The notes beneath the pieces were generated by a model. The model was not told the DNA's origin and did not search any database. It saw only the letters and a program-made list of their open reading frames with translations. From an uncultured Clostridia bacterium (GTDB lineage Bacteria; Bacillota_A; Clostridia; TANB77; CAG-508), in contig CALXJS010000006.1 of assembly GCA_944388685.1 (NCBI GenBank), forward strand, positions 1-42,527: a stretch of 42,527 nt of DNA, given 5' to 3'. The position numbers and the translations under genes are program-made. Of the stretch, positions 32,125 to 40,440 are shown piece by piece (the first letter of the stretch is position 1; every line of letters begins with the position of its first letter).

Positions 32125-34182
32125 TTATCTTTCCATATCTTGGCTATTTTCTATTTGTTTTATTTCTTTTGCTTTTGTATATTTTATATACATATCTTTT
32201 TCCATTACATTTACGTCATATTTCTCGCCGTTAGGTAATATACCATCTTGAACAATTTGTCTCATATTAATTTCCGCATCTTCTGTTTGTAAAATATTTT
32301 GTAATGATGTATTATGTGTTTGATTTCCTTCTGATGCTACAAACCAGACATCACTATCTCCAGTTTCTATTAATTTATTATATTCTCCTAAATCTAAAAT
32401 TTTTGTGCTAGGATCTTCTACCACATTTCTAGAAGTATATAAAATCGTTTTTCCCTGTGTGGCTTCTATTAAATTTGCTAAATATGCTTTTACCTTTGTA
32501 ACATCTTTTCCAGCTTGTCTATCATTTGATTGATTTAATTCTACATCAATTGCTAAAGGCAAAATATTATAATTTCTTTCATCTAATGAATCGACTAACA
32601 TTTCTATTCTATTGGCTTCTTGTTTTGCTTCTTCATTAGTAATACAAGTAGAGTAATAATAAAATCCATATGGTATTTTATTATCTTCACAAACTTTTGA
32701 TAATTCTTTGTAGTTATCAAAATCCACGAAACTAAAGGGATTTCCATATCCTGAAGCCCCAATTCTTATATAAACATAATTTATATCTTTGTTGGTATAT
32801 TTAGACAAATCTAATACTCCTAAATTTGCCGTATTTACATAATTAGGAATCTTTGTTTCTCCTTTTAATAATTGGTCTAATGCTTGTGCACTAATAGACG
32901 AAACATCTATTCCTATGACATCTTGATTTTCCTCAGATATTGTAATTTCTTCTTTTTCCTCTTTTTCTTTCTTCTCTTCTTTTTCTTTATTTTCTACATT
33001 TTCTTCTACTTCTTTTAAATATGCCGATGACACCCATCCTTCTTTTTGCTCTCCTGTATTTTCATCTAAATAAGATATTTGTACCCATGAAGCTTCAGAA
33101 ATATCTTGATTATCTTCTATTAGTGTTACCTCTGTTCCGTTAGAAATGCTTCCTATCTTTTCTGTATAGACACCGCTTCCTTCTCTTACATTTAGATCAA
33201 TTCCTCCTACATTAGAAGTATCAACTTCTAATACTGTTTCTGTTTCATTTTGTTCTTCAGCCTGTTCTTCAACCGGTTTCTCTTCTTCCTTCGTCTCTGT
33301 ACTTTTTAGAAAATTCGATGATACCCATCCTGTTTTCACTACTTCATTTTCTTCATCAACAAATTCCACTTCTTTCCAAGTAATTCCATCTTCCACTTTT
33401 TCCTCTGAAGAAGATACAAGATACACTTCTGTTCCATTTTGTAATTGTTCTACTATTTCTGCTTCTGTAGAAGGATTTTCTCTTACATTTAATGGTACCT
33501 TTCCATCTGCTGTTGTATCCACTAACACACGTTCATTTTCCATCGTAATTTCTCTAAGAAAATCCTTTGCAACATATCCTTTTACCATTTCTCCTTTATT
33601 TACATATATTACTGAAACCCAGGAAAAGGCATTATCTTTCGATGTTTCATTTGTTTCGCTTCCTAATACATATTCATCCTTAGCAATTGACATGATTTTA
33701 TCAGAATCTGTTATTTGAGTAGACTTTCTAATATTTACTCCACTTTCAGGTATTACCTCATAAATTTTTGTGTATTTTTCTGCTTCTTCTTCACTTAAGG
33801 TTAATACTGTATTTAAATATTTCCCATCTATGTAACCTTCTTGTACATTGGCATCAGCATCCATAAAAGATATTTTATATATTTTATTATCTATTACTTT
33901 TCCATCTACTAACCCTAATATACTTTCCTCGATAGTTCCAATTACTTCTTTACCATCTTCATTACTATATAATGGAACCTCTCCTTCATATGTATCTCCT
34001 TGAATATCAATTGTCTCTACGATTGTTGTTATAGGCTTTTCTTCTCCCGCTATACCATGAATGGCCAATCCAACTGCTGCTACAGCTAATCCTACTCCGA
34101 TTGCGCTTGAATCATTTTTTTTAGAATTTTTAGATTTCTTTGAATTTTTTGAATTTACATGTTTTTTACTAGAATATCTCAT
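32125..34182 (-). CDS. GH25 lysozyme with four SH3-like domains and membrane anchor
   Basis: 685 residues. Basic N-terminus rich in Lys/Ser/Asn, membrane segment at about 27-46 (SAIGVGLAVAAVGLAIHGIAG), then four SH3-like repeats ending in YIDGKYL, YVAKDFL, WVSSNFL and WVSSAYL (about 55-390), a Lys/Glu-rich linker (about 395-415), and a GH25 domain (about 418-665) with GIDVSS, YVYIRIGASGYG, IPYGFYYYST and LAIDVELN (Asp546/Glu548). Likely a cell-surface muramidase that cuts MurNAc-GlcNAc bonds. It follows a coiled-coil gene by 23 nt. Confidence 0.9.
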   Translation of the reverse strand: MRYSSKKHVNSKNSKKSKNSKKNDSSAIGVGLAVAAVGLAIHGIAGEEKPITTIVETIDIQGDTYEGEVPLYSNEDGKEVIGTIEESILGLVDGKVIDNKIYKISFMDADANVQEGYIDGKYLNTVLTLSEEEAEKYTKIYEVIPESGVNIRKSTQITDSDKIMSIAKDEYVLGSETNETSKDNAFSWVSVIYVNKGEMVKGYVAKDFLREITMENERVLVDTTADGKVPLNVRENPSTEAEIVEQLQNGTEVYLVSSSEEKVEDGITWKEVEFVDEENEVVKTGWVSSNFLKSTETKEEEKPVEEQAEEQNETETVLEVDTSNVGGIDLNVREGSGVYTEKIGSISNGTEVTLIEDNQDISEASWVQISYLDENTGEQKEGWVSSAYLKEVEENVENKEKEEKKEKEEKEEITISEENQDVIGIDVSSISAQALDQLLKGETKIPNYVNTANLGVLDLSKYTNKDINYVYIRIGASGYGNPFSFVDFDNYKELSKVCEDNKIPYGFYYYSTCITNEEAKQEANRIEMLVDSLDERNYNILPLAIDVELNQSNDRQAGKDVTKVKAYLANLIEATQGKTILYTSRNVVEDPSTKILDLGEYNKLIETGDSDVWFVASEGNQTHNTSLQNILQTEDAEINMRQIVQDGILPNGEKYDVNVMEKDMYIKYTKAKEIKQIENSQDMER

Positions 34183-34205
34183 ACATTTTACCTATTTATT
34201 CCTTC

Positions 34206-34478
34206 TTATTTATTGACAAATTTCATCCAAATTTTTTTTATCAAATTTGGTCTTTCTTGCATAGCATTCTTACATTGATAAATTTCCTTCTCTTTTTCTT
34301 CAATCTCTTTTTTTAATTTTTGAATTTCTAAATCTTTTTGTGTTACTACATCTTTCCACTGTAAAATTAATTCTTTATACTTACTTTTATCTTCTAGTCT
34401 CTTATTTTTTTCTGCTATCGATTCATTTTTTAATTTTACAATTTCTAACTTGTTCAATAAATTATTCTTATTACTCAT
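34206..34478 (-). CDS. Coiled-coil protein, 90 residues
   Basis: Almost entirely helical with heptads (KLEIVKLKNESIAEKNKRLED, QKDLEIQKLKKEIEEKEKEI); no membrane segment except a weakly hydrophobic end (LIKKIWMKFVNK). Ribosome site AAAGGAG before ATG 34478 and a promoter at 34527-34555. Upstream neighbour of the GH25 gene, probably one operon. Function unknown. Confidence 0.75.
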   Translation of the reverse strand: MSNKNNLLNKLEIVKLKNESIAEKNKRLEDKSKYKELILQWKDVVTQKDLEIQKLKKEIEEKEKEIYQCKNAMQERPNLIKKIWMKFVNK

Positions 34479-34526
34479 ATGTATTCTCCTTTTTCGTAAT
34501 GTACAAATCTCCTTTTACTTGTTTAT

Positions 34527-34555
34527 AGTATATTATACTTTTTTCACTTTGTCTA
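34527..34555 (-). promoter_or_regulatory. Promoter of coiled-coil / GH25 genes
   Basis: On the minus strand: -35 TAGACA (34550-34555), 17-bp spacer, -10 TATACT (34527-34532). Confidence 0.6.
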
Positions 34556-34574
34556 CTCTATCCTTTTATATTTT

Positions 34575-34931
34575 TTAAGTCATTATCATTTTATAAGACG
34601 CATATAATAAAAAAATTGTAAATAAAATCTTCAAATATTGTATTGGTATTTTTTTTAACAATTTTGCTCCAAAATATCCACCTATCATTCCACCTATTGC
34701 ACACAGTATAGAAATGTTCCAATCTATATAATTTCCTTTATAATAGAAAAATCCACTGGTTATTACCATTGGCAATATACAAAAAATTGATGTTCCCCTA
34801 GCTTTTTTATCTTCCATATTCAATAAATAGATAAATGACGGAACTATAATCATTCCTCCACCAGTCGAAAAAAGTCCACTCACAATTCCAGCTAATAATC
34901 CTATTATTATTTTTTTAGTTATATTTCTCAT
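34575..34931 (-). CDS. Half-size TSUP (TauE/SafE) permease, second of two
   Basis: 118 residues, about four membrane segments. IIIGLLAGIVSGLFSTGGGMIIVPSFIYLLNMEDKKARGTSIFCILPM is the TSUP repeat signature, and GGMIGGYFGAKLLKKIPIQYLKILF is the typical end of a repeat. Like the protein at 31645-32058 it is half the family length. No clear ribosome site precedes ATG 34931. It lies upstream of the coiled-coil and GH25 genes on the same strand. Confidence 0.85.
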   Translation of the reverse strand: MRNITKKIIIGLLAGIVSGLFSTGGGMIIVPSFIYLLNMEDKKARGTSIFCILPMVITSGFFYYKGNYIDWNISILCAIGGMIGGYFGAKLLKKIPIQYLKILFTIFLLYASYKMIMT

Positions 34932-34977
34932 ACTTAATATTTTTTACATTTTTTTGTTTTTTATACATATATTATTT

Positions 34978-35193
34978 TCATCTTTTCTGTAAATTATCAA
35001 ATATCTTCTCAGCTAATTGCGTAAGTCTTTTATCACATTTTAACATGTGTGTAACAATTTCTTTTCTTAAATCTTCATCTTTTATATTTTCTGTTAAATC
35101 TAAGAATTTGTGCAGTTCAAATAAATATATTTCATCCTTGTTTTTCCATTTACTATCCTTTATCCACTGTTCTTCTTTTTCATCCTTATGCAT
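34978..35193 (-). CDS. Small hypothetical protein, 71 residues
   Basis: Charged, helical, cytoplasmic (MHKDEKEEQWIKDSKWKNKDE; HMLKCDKRLTQLAEKIFDNLQKR). No family recognised. Ribosome site AGGGGGC before ATG 35193; an extended -10 (TGGTATAAT) lies upstream. 46 bp before the second TSUP gene, same strand. Confidence 0.6.
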   Translation of the reverse strand: MHKDEKEEQWIKDSKWKNKDEIYLFELHKFLDLTENIKDEDLRKEIVTHMLKCDKRLTQLAEKIFDNLQKR

Positions 35194-35259
35194 TTTAGCC
35201 CCCTATCTATTTTTATTTTTGTTTTATATAATTCTATATATTATACCAAAATAATAATA

Positions 35260-35296
35260 TAAAGATGATATTTTTTTTATCAAATATCATCTTTAT
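35260..35296 (-). terminator. Possible terminator after rarA
   Basis: AAAGATGATATTT pairs with AAATATCATCTTT around an AT-rich loop; the following T-run is weak. Confidence 0.5.
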
Positions 35297-35321
35297 TATA
35301 TAAGCATATTATTCTTACATA

Positions 35322-36566
35322 TTATAAATTAATATTTTCATCTTTTATAAAATATTTTGTTCCCATCATCTCATCTGGTAAATATTGTTGTTCTACATAG
35401 TGTCCTGGAAAATCATGTGGATATAAATAGCCATTGCTGTATCCTAAATTTTTCATATCTTCTATTGGTGCATTTCTTAAATGCATTGGTACTTCACCAG
35501 TTTCTTTGTTTTTTACATCTTCTAGTGCTTTATTAATTGCCAAATAACTTGCATTTGATTTTTTTGATAAAGCTACATATACAGCAGCTTCTGCTAAAAT
35601 AATTCTTGCTTCTGGCATTCCTACCATATGAACCGCTTGCATAGCAGAATTTGCTACTACCAGTGCTTGTGGATTGGCTAGTCCTACATCTTCTGAAGCA
35701 CATATCACAATTCTTCTTGCTAAAAACATAGGGTCTTCTCCTCCATTTAAGGCTCTTGCTAAGTAAAATACTACCGCGTCAGGGTCTGAACCTCTCATAG
35801 ACTTGATAAATGCACTAATATTATCATAGTGTGCTTCTCCATTTTTATCAAAAATTGCTTTTCTATCTTGCACACTATTTTTGATTATCTCATCTGTAAT
35901 ATGAATGTACCCATCTGCATCCATATTGGTTGTTAATACGGCCACCTCTAAACCATTTAAAGCTGTTCTAACATCTCCATTTGCGATAATGGCTAATTTT
36001 TTTAATGTTTCATCTTCTATTTTGATGTTATATTCTCCTAATCCATCTTTTCTCGTAAGTGCATTTTTTAATATAGTAAAAATATTTTCCATGGTTAATG
36101 GTTCTAATTTAATTACCATTGACCTAGAAATTAAAGCCTTATTGACTTCAAAATATGGATTTTCAGTAGTTGCACCGATTAATATAATCGTTCCATTTTC
36201 CACAAATGGAAGTAAAGCATCTTGTTGTAGCTTGTTAAATCTATGAATCTCATCAATAAACAAAATACTTTTTCCAGTAGGATTTAGCATAAAATTTTTG
36301 GTTTCTTCTATAACTTTTTTAATGTCTGCTACACCAGCAGTAACAGCATTTATTTTATAAAATTTATATTTTGTGGTTTCACTAATCACTCTTGCCAATG
36401 ATGTTTTTCCACAACCTGGTGGTCCAAATAAAATAATGCTAGATAATCTATCTGCTTTTATCGTTCTATATAAAATTTTATCTTTTCCTAAAACATGTTC
36501 TTGTCCTACATATTCTTCCAATGTTTTTGGTCTCATTCTAAATGCTAATGGTTCATTATTATTCAT
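35322..36566 (-). CDS. rarA: Replication-associated recombination protein A (RarA/MgsA)
   Basis: AAA+ ATPase acting at stalled forks, 414 residues. PLAFRMRPKTLEEYVGQEHVLG, Walker A LFGPPGCGKTSLA (about 45-57), Walker B LFIDEIHRFNKLQQDALLP, sensor 1 GATTENPYFEVN, and C-terminal MRGSDPDAVVFYLARALNGGEDPMFLARRIVI with YPHDFPGHYVEQQYLPDE. The ATG has no ribosome site at normal spacing; the nearest one is 36 nt upstream beside a two-codon frame. Downstream of ruvA on the same strand. Confidence 0.94.
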   Translation of the reverse strand: MNNNEPLAFRMRPKTLEEYVGQEHVLGKDKILYRTIKADRLSSIILFGPPGCGKTSLARVISETTKYKFYKINAVTAGVADIKKVIEETKNFMLNPTGKSILFIDEIHRFNKLQQDALLPFVENGTIILIGATTENPYFEVNKALISRSMVIKLEPLTMENIFTILKNALTRKDGLGEYNIKIEDETLKKLAIIANGDVRTALNGLEVAVLTTNMDADGYIHITDEIIKNSVQDRKAIFDKNGEAHYDNISAFIKSMRGSDPDAVVFYLARALNGGEDPMFLARRIVICASEDVGLANPQALVVANSAMQAVHMVGMPEARIILAEAAVYVALSKKSNASYLAINKALEDVKNKETGEVPMHLRNAPIEDMKNLGYSNGYLYPHDFPGHYVEQQYLPDEMMGTKYFIKDENINL

Positions 36567-36690
36567 TTTTCTAGTAGATGTTAGCTTTCTAAGCTAGCAC
36601 ATTCTCCTTTCCTTAAAATTTATAAGCTTTGAAAGCTTACATAAACTGGATTGGTAAAAATTATTTTTTTAGCCTTATATCATTTTTTTA

Positions 36691-37323
36691 TTAATTTGCT
36701 AACATTGTCAATCCCTTCTTAATTAAATCTTCTGTACTTAAACCTGTTTTATCTAGTGTCATAAAAGCTTTTTCAATATCTTTCTTGTTATATCCTAAAA
36801 CTTGCAATGCAGCAATTGCTTCTTGTACTTTATTGTCATCTTCAATCATTTGTTTCACTTTCATATTGGTTTCACTAACTGCTTTATTTGTTGCATTTGT
36901 TAATTCTGCTATTTGTTGTTCCTTCTTAATTTTGTCTTTTAGTTCTAAAATAATTCTTTTAGCAGATTTAGGACCAATTCCCGGAATGGATGTTAATACA
37001 TTAATATCTTCTGATACTATTGCCAATACAAATTCAGACGGTGTACAAACAGCAAGCATTGCTAAGGCTGTCTTTGCTCCTACACCACTAACTGATAATA
37101 GTAATTCAAACATTCTCAATTCTTCATTAGAATTAAATCCATATATACTGATATCATCTTCTCTTACTCTATAATATGTATAGACTTTTACTTGGTCTCC
37201 TATATTTCCTAAATTGTCTATTCCAACACTTGACATGAATACTTTGTAGCCTAATCCTCCTACATCAATAACCACGTATTCTGTCATTTTCATTTCTAAA
37301 GTTCCTTTTATATATGCTAACAT
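36691..37323 (-). CDS. ruvA: Holliday junction branch migration protein RuvA
   Basis: 210 residues from MLAYIKGTLEMK; an in-frame upstream extension is rejected because a ribosome site (AGGGAAGGAAAG) lies just before this ATG. Domain I (1-64) beta barrel; tandem helix-hairpin-helix motifs LLSVSGVGAKTALAML and LTSIPGIGPKSAKRIILELKDK; C-terminal RuvB-binding domain (about 160-210, VQEAIAALQVLGYNKKDIEKAF). ruvB and ruvC are not adjacent. Confidence 0.95.
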   Translation of the reverse strand: MLAYIKGTLEMKMTEYVVIDVGGLGYKVFMSSVGIDNLGNIGDQVKVYTYYRVREDDISIYGFNSNEELRMFELLLSVSGVGAKTALAMLAVCTPSEFVLAIVSEDINVLTSIPGIGPKSAKRIILELKDKIKKEQQIAELTNATNKAVSETNMKVKQMIEDDNKVQEAIAALQVLGYNKKDIEKAFMTLDKTGLSTEDLIKKGLTMLAN

Positions 37324-37406
37324 GTTACTTTCCTTCCCTCTATCATTTTTTATTGCATTTATAATACAACTCAAATTATTTTGTCCATTTGGAGACTTCC
37401 CCACAT

Positions 37407-37973
37407 TTATGTATCATAAAAATATGTAGCTTCCAAGTCTGCCTCATGTGTTAATAATGCTATTGGGTATTTGGTGTATGTAGCACCAATTGCATTATAT
37501 GATTCTTTTGGTTCTGTAAATCCCATATGCCATCTGATAGCATATTTTTCTTCTGGCGTTAATTTCATGTATTCTGTAATCATCATAACAGATTTTTCTC
37601 CATGTCCATATGGTATGGTATCTTCAATTGTATAATATGGTACTTTTTCCCATACACCTAAGGCATTTTTTGCATTTCGATAATCTACTTTATAGAAATT
37701 CGTTTTACAAATATCATGTAATAATCCAATGATAATAATAGATTCTTCTGGTATTGTTACACCTTTGATGTTATGCTCTACTTTATGTTTTAAAATTTCA
37801 TATACTTTTAAACTATGTTCTACTAGTCCACCTTCATGATCTCCATGAAATCTGGTACTTGCAGGTGCTTTGAAAAAATCTGATTTTTCTAAAAAATTGA
37901 TTAAATCTTCTATTCCATCTCTATTTACAGTTCTTAATAATTTTAAAAATTCTTCTTTCACTTTTTGTTTCAT
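37407..37973 (-). CDS. HD-domain phosphohydrolase
   Basis: 188 residues with HD metal ligands: His in HGDHEGGLVEHSLKVYE, the HD pair in GLLHDICK, His in PYGHGEKS, and a later Asp (THEADLEA). Resembles small HD hydrolases that act on nucleotides or RNA; substrate unknown. Preceded by the promoter in the first copy of the 60-bp repeat, and first gene before ruvA and rarA. Confidence 0.85.
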   Translation of the reverse strand: MKQKVKEEFLKLLRTVNRDGIEDLINFLEKSDFFKAPASTRFHGDHEGGLVEHSLKVYEILKHKVEHNIKGVTIPEESIIIIGLLHDICKTNFYKVDYRNAKNALGVWEKVPYYTIEDTIPYGHGEKSVMMITEYMKLTPEEKYAIRWHMGFTEPKESYNAIGATYTKYPIALLTHEADLEATYFYDT

Positions 37974-38009
37974 TCCTTCCTTTGCATTATATTACTTTGT
38001 CTTTTTTAA

Positions 38010-38069
38010 TTCTCTCACATTATATAGATTTTGGTTGTAAAAGTCAATAGATTTTTGCAAACTTTTGTT
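38010..38069 (-). repeat. 60-bp direct repeat, copy 1, containing a promoter
   Basis: Matches 39099-39158 with one mismatch. On the minus strand it contains -35 TTGACT (38042-38047), 17-bp spacer, -10 TATAAT (38019-38024), which drives the HD hydrolase/ruvA genes. Confidence 0.85.
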
Positions 38070-38097
38070 CTTGTGTGAAAAAATTAAGTTTCTCTGC

Positions 38098-38124
38098 AAA
38101 AAAAGAACACCTTTTGGTGATCCT
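38098..38124 (-). terminator. Terminator after the HEPN gene
   Basis: On the minus strand GATCACC-AAAA-GGTGTTC is followed by TTTTTTT. Confidence 0.6.
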
Positions 38125-38150
38125 CTATGTTTATTTACAAATCTTATTTT

Positions 38151-38546
38151 TTAATGCTTGTTTATATATTCCTCAACTAACTTTAAAAGTTCTTTTGCTG
38201 TTTCTATTTGTTTTAATGTATCTTCTGGTTTAACTATATACTCATCATCATAATCTGAATCTTCTCTTACTGAACTAGCATCTGCTATTTTACTTCCCAT
38301 TTTTCTTGGAAAAATTTCAGGATATACATAGTTTTTATTAAAATATCCTACAACATCTTTATGTCTTTTAAAATCTATTGGTTCTAATGCTAAAACTGCT
38401 TTTATGCTATGAAATATTGAATAATATGCTCTATTATTTGCTCCTTTAAATTTATTTACATTATACAATATTTCTGCTTCTTCCAAATTTTCTCTTGCTT
38501 GTTCTAATCTATGTTTTGCTAATTCTTTTGATATTTTAGGACTCAC
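38151..38546 (-). CDS. HEPN-domain protein (putative toxin, HI0074/HepT type)
   Basis: 131 residues, helical HEPN fold: HRLEQARENLEEAEILYNVNKFKGANNRAYYSIFHSIKAVLALE. The catalytic-type motif of HEPN RNases R-x(4-6)-H is present as Arg39-AYYSIF-His46. It overlaps the nucleotidyltransferase gene by 11 bp, the usual arrangement of NTase-HEPN pairs, known as toxin-antitoxin modules (HEPN as RNase toxin, NTase as modifying antitoxin). The RX4HXY form with the modified Tyr of MntA-HepT is not present, so the exact mechanism may differ. Confidence 0.85.
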   Translation of the reverse strand: MSPKISKELAKHRLEQARENLEEAEILYNVNKFKGANNRAYYSIFHSIKAVLALEPIDFKRHKDVVGYFNKNYVYPEIFPRKMGSKIADASSVREDSDYDDEYIVKPEDTLKQIETAKELLKLVEEYINKH

Positions 38547-38889
38547 TTAACACCACCCCTTCCTTCTGAACATTCTTATAAAAAGGCAATGCCTCTAACC
38601 AATAATTAAATCTATCCATATTCTTAACTAATGGTGATAAATGAATATCAAACTTATTGTTCCACTCAATATCATATGCTAACTGAACTATTTTACTTCT
38701 ATATTGTACTATTTCATCATCTGTAAAATCTGTTAAAATCATAATATCTATATCAGAACTTGTATTAAAATCACCTCTAGCATAAGATCCATATAAAATG
38801 ATTTTCTTTACTCTATCCCCAAAAGTATCATTTATTACTGTAATAAATTCACTAATAATCTTATTAATATTTTCTGGTATCTTCTTCAT
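38536..38889 (-). CDS. Minimal nucleotidyltransferase (MNT, putative antitoxin)
   Basis: 117 residues of the pol-beta nucleotidyltransferase fold. Gly34-Ser35 in LYGSYARGDFNTSSDIDIMIL with metal ligands Asp46 and Asp48; a third Asp is probably in WNNKFDIHLS. Partner of the overlapping HEPN gene; the two are expected to bind each other. Ribosome site AGGAAG before ATG 38889. The module lies between 60-bp direct repeats. Confidence 0.88.
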   Translation of the reverse strand: MKKIPENINKIISEFITVINDTFGDRVKKIILYGSYARGDFNTSSDIDIMILTDFTDDEIVQYRSKIVQLAYDIEWNNKFDIHLSPLVKNMDRFNYWLEALPFYKNVQKEGVVLSES

Positions 38890-38975
38890 AAAATTTTCAC
38901 TTCCTATCTTTTTGAAATTTTCTCATATTTCTACAATATTATTATATCATATATTTTTCATTTTGTAACGATTTC

Positions 38976-39100
38976 TTAATTATTCAGAATTTTTCCATAA
39001 AGCTTGGCAAACTCTTCATCTATTTTATTAAGATAACTATTGGTATAATTTTTAGTATAGTTTTTAATATCTTGTTCAGTATACAATATTAGTGTCGTTT
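38976..39100 (-). pseudogene. Remnant of an AlbA_2/AAA_4-type gene (C-terminal end)
   Basis: On the minus strand 40 codons read TTLILYTEQDIKNYTKNYTN and on to a stop at 38976. This matches TTLILYTEEDSKNYTENYTK of the gene at 40799-42290, including the NYT repeats, but then diverges (YLNKIDEEFAKLYGKILNN). The match stops exactly where the second 60-bp repeat begins, so the rest of the gene has been deleted. Confidence 0.8.
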
Positions 39101-39158
39101 CTCTCACATTATATAGATTTTGTTTGTAAAAGTCAATAGATTTTTGCAAACTTTTGTT
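39099..39158 (-). repeat. 60-bp direct repeat, copy 2, containing a promoter
   Basis: Copy of 38010-38069 with one mismatch, in direct orientation 1089 bp away. The promoter (-35 TTGACT 39131-39136; -10 TATAAT 39108-39113) points to the AAA_4 remnant and the NTase/HEPN genes. Confidence 0.85.
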
Positions 39159-39247
39159 TAGTTTCTTTTCACAACCGTTACATTTCTCAGTTCATATAAT
39201 TGGGTTTTAGGTTATTTTAAAAATCAGCTATAAATTATAACATACAA

Positions 39248-39310
39248 TAAAAGCCTTGTTTAATAACTTAGTAGCTTTTATTTGCATAATATATTAAACA
39301 AAGCTTTATT
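39248..39310 (-). terminator. Terminator after the BspA-like gene
   Basis: AATAAAGC(T)TTGTTTAAT and ATTAAACAAGGCTTTTATT on the minus strand form a long stem with a loop of about 28 nt, ending in TTTTATT. Confidence 0.6.
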
Positions 39311-39330
39311 ATTTTTAAATATTCCCATAA

Positions 39331-40407
39331 TTAATTTGTCTTTACTGTAAGATATCCTGGATTTGTTTCTCCTTCATCTATATGTGCATATGTGGCATAT
39401 ATATAACTTGCGTTATATACCGTTCCTGCACCACCTACTAAAGAAGTACACCCATTAAACATCATAGCAGTACTACCATTTGTTGTCCATTGTGAATTTA
39501 CAAAAATTGTCCTTAATTGTGTACAATTAGAAAACATACTCATCATATTAGTAACATTGCTTGTATCAAAATTACTAAGATCTAGATTTGTTAAGCTTGA
39601 ACAGCCGTTAAATATAGATCTCATATCAGTAACACTACTCGTATCAAAATTGCTAAGATCTAAATTTGTTAAGCTTGAACAATTAAGAAACATAGAAATC
39701 ATTTTCGTAACATTTGATGTATCTAAATTGCTTATATTTTCTATTTTTTCTAAATTTGTACAATTAAACCAAAACTCTGTTGTAGTTGGTACAATTTTAT
39801 TATATATTATTACATTTGTAATTAATGAAGCATCATTTCTCCAGATTGGATAATAATAATTAGTTATATTAGTTGCATTATCTTCATTTGTTTGATATGC
39901 TTCGTTATCTCCATAATTTGTAATAATTGTATACCCCTCTATTGTTTCTGTACTACTTAACACTAGAGTTTCTCCTGTTCCATTTCCATCTTCATCACAT
40001 AAATAGGCATAAACAGGTGTCACTTCTGCCTTTTTATATTCTTCTATTCCTTGATTACTTGAAATGGTATATACATTATTGGTATCCGTAAATGTAACTT
40101 TTAGAATACTTCCTCCTGTGACAGATGTTTTTTCATCTCCTACAATTTTATCTAATTCATCTTGTAATTCTCCTGATGTTACACCATCTCCTAATTTATT
40201 TGATAATACTGAACTATATGCTAATTCTATTTGTTCTTTTTCTTGTCCAATTGTTGTTTGTTCACTTGCTTCACTTGCTCTTGTTAATATTCCATTCTCT
40301 CCTGCTAAAGTTGCAATTGTTACTCCTGCTAATATTAATAAAACAATTATCGTTATCACTAACGCAATTAAAGTAATACCATTTTTATTTTTTACTCTTT
40401 CTTTCAT
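39331..40407 (-). CDS. BspA/DUF285-repeat surface protein with prepilin-like N-terminus
   Basis: 358 residues from MKERVKNKNG (an upstream in-frame extension of 64 codons is open but crosses hairpin sequence). Residues 10-36, GITLIALVITIIVLLILAGV, are a type IV prepilin-like N-terminus without the usual Glu5. A middle region (about 45-215) is unrecognised. The C-terminal DUF285/BspA leucine-rich-like repeats (about 225-335) read NLDTSNVTKMISMFLNCSSL, then two further near-identical units. Likely surface-exposed and adhesive. Alone in an accessory region. Confidence 0.8.
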   Translation of the reverse strand: MKERVKNKNGITLIALVITIIVLLILAGVTIATLAGENGILTRASEASEQTTIGQEKEQIELAYSSVLSNKLGDGVTSGELQDELDKIVGDEKTSVTGGSILKVTFTDTNNVYTISSNQGIEEYKKAEVTPVYAYLCDEDGNGTGETLVLSSTETIEGYTIITNYGDNEAYQTNEDNATNITNYYYPIWRNDASLITNVIIYNKIVPTTTEFWFNCTNLEKIENISNLDTSNVTKMISMFLNCSSLTNLDLSNFDTSSVTDMRSIFNGCSSLTNLDLSNFDTSNVTNMMSMFSNCTQLRTIFVNSQWTTNGSTAMMFNGCTSLVGGAGTVYNASYIYATYAHIDEGETNPGYLTVKTN

Positions 40408-40440
40408 TTGTATCTCTTCCCTTCTTTTGCTTTTTCTTAT

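Noticed and set aside
39171..39200. A degenerate GTTACA..CAGTTCA stretch as a third MITE end
   Set aside because: The match is interrupted and no opposite end or target duplication is visible.
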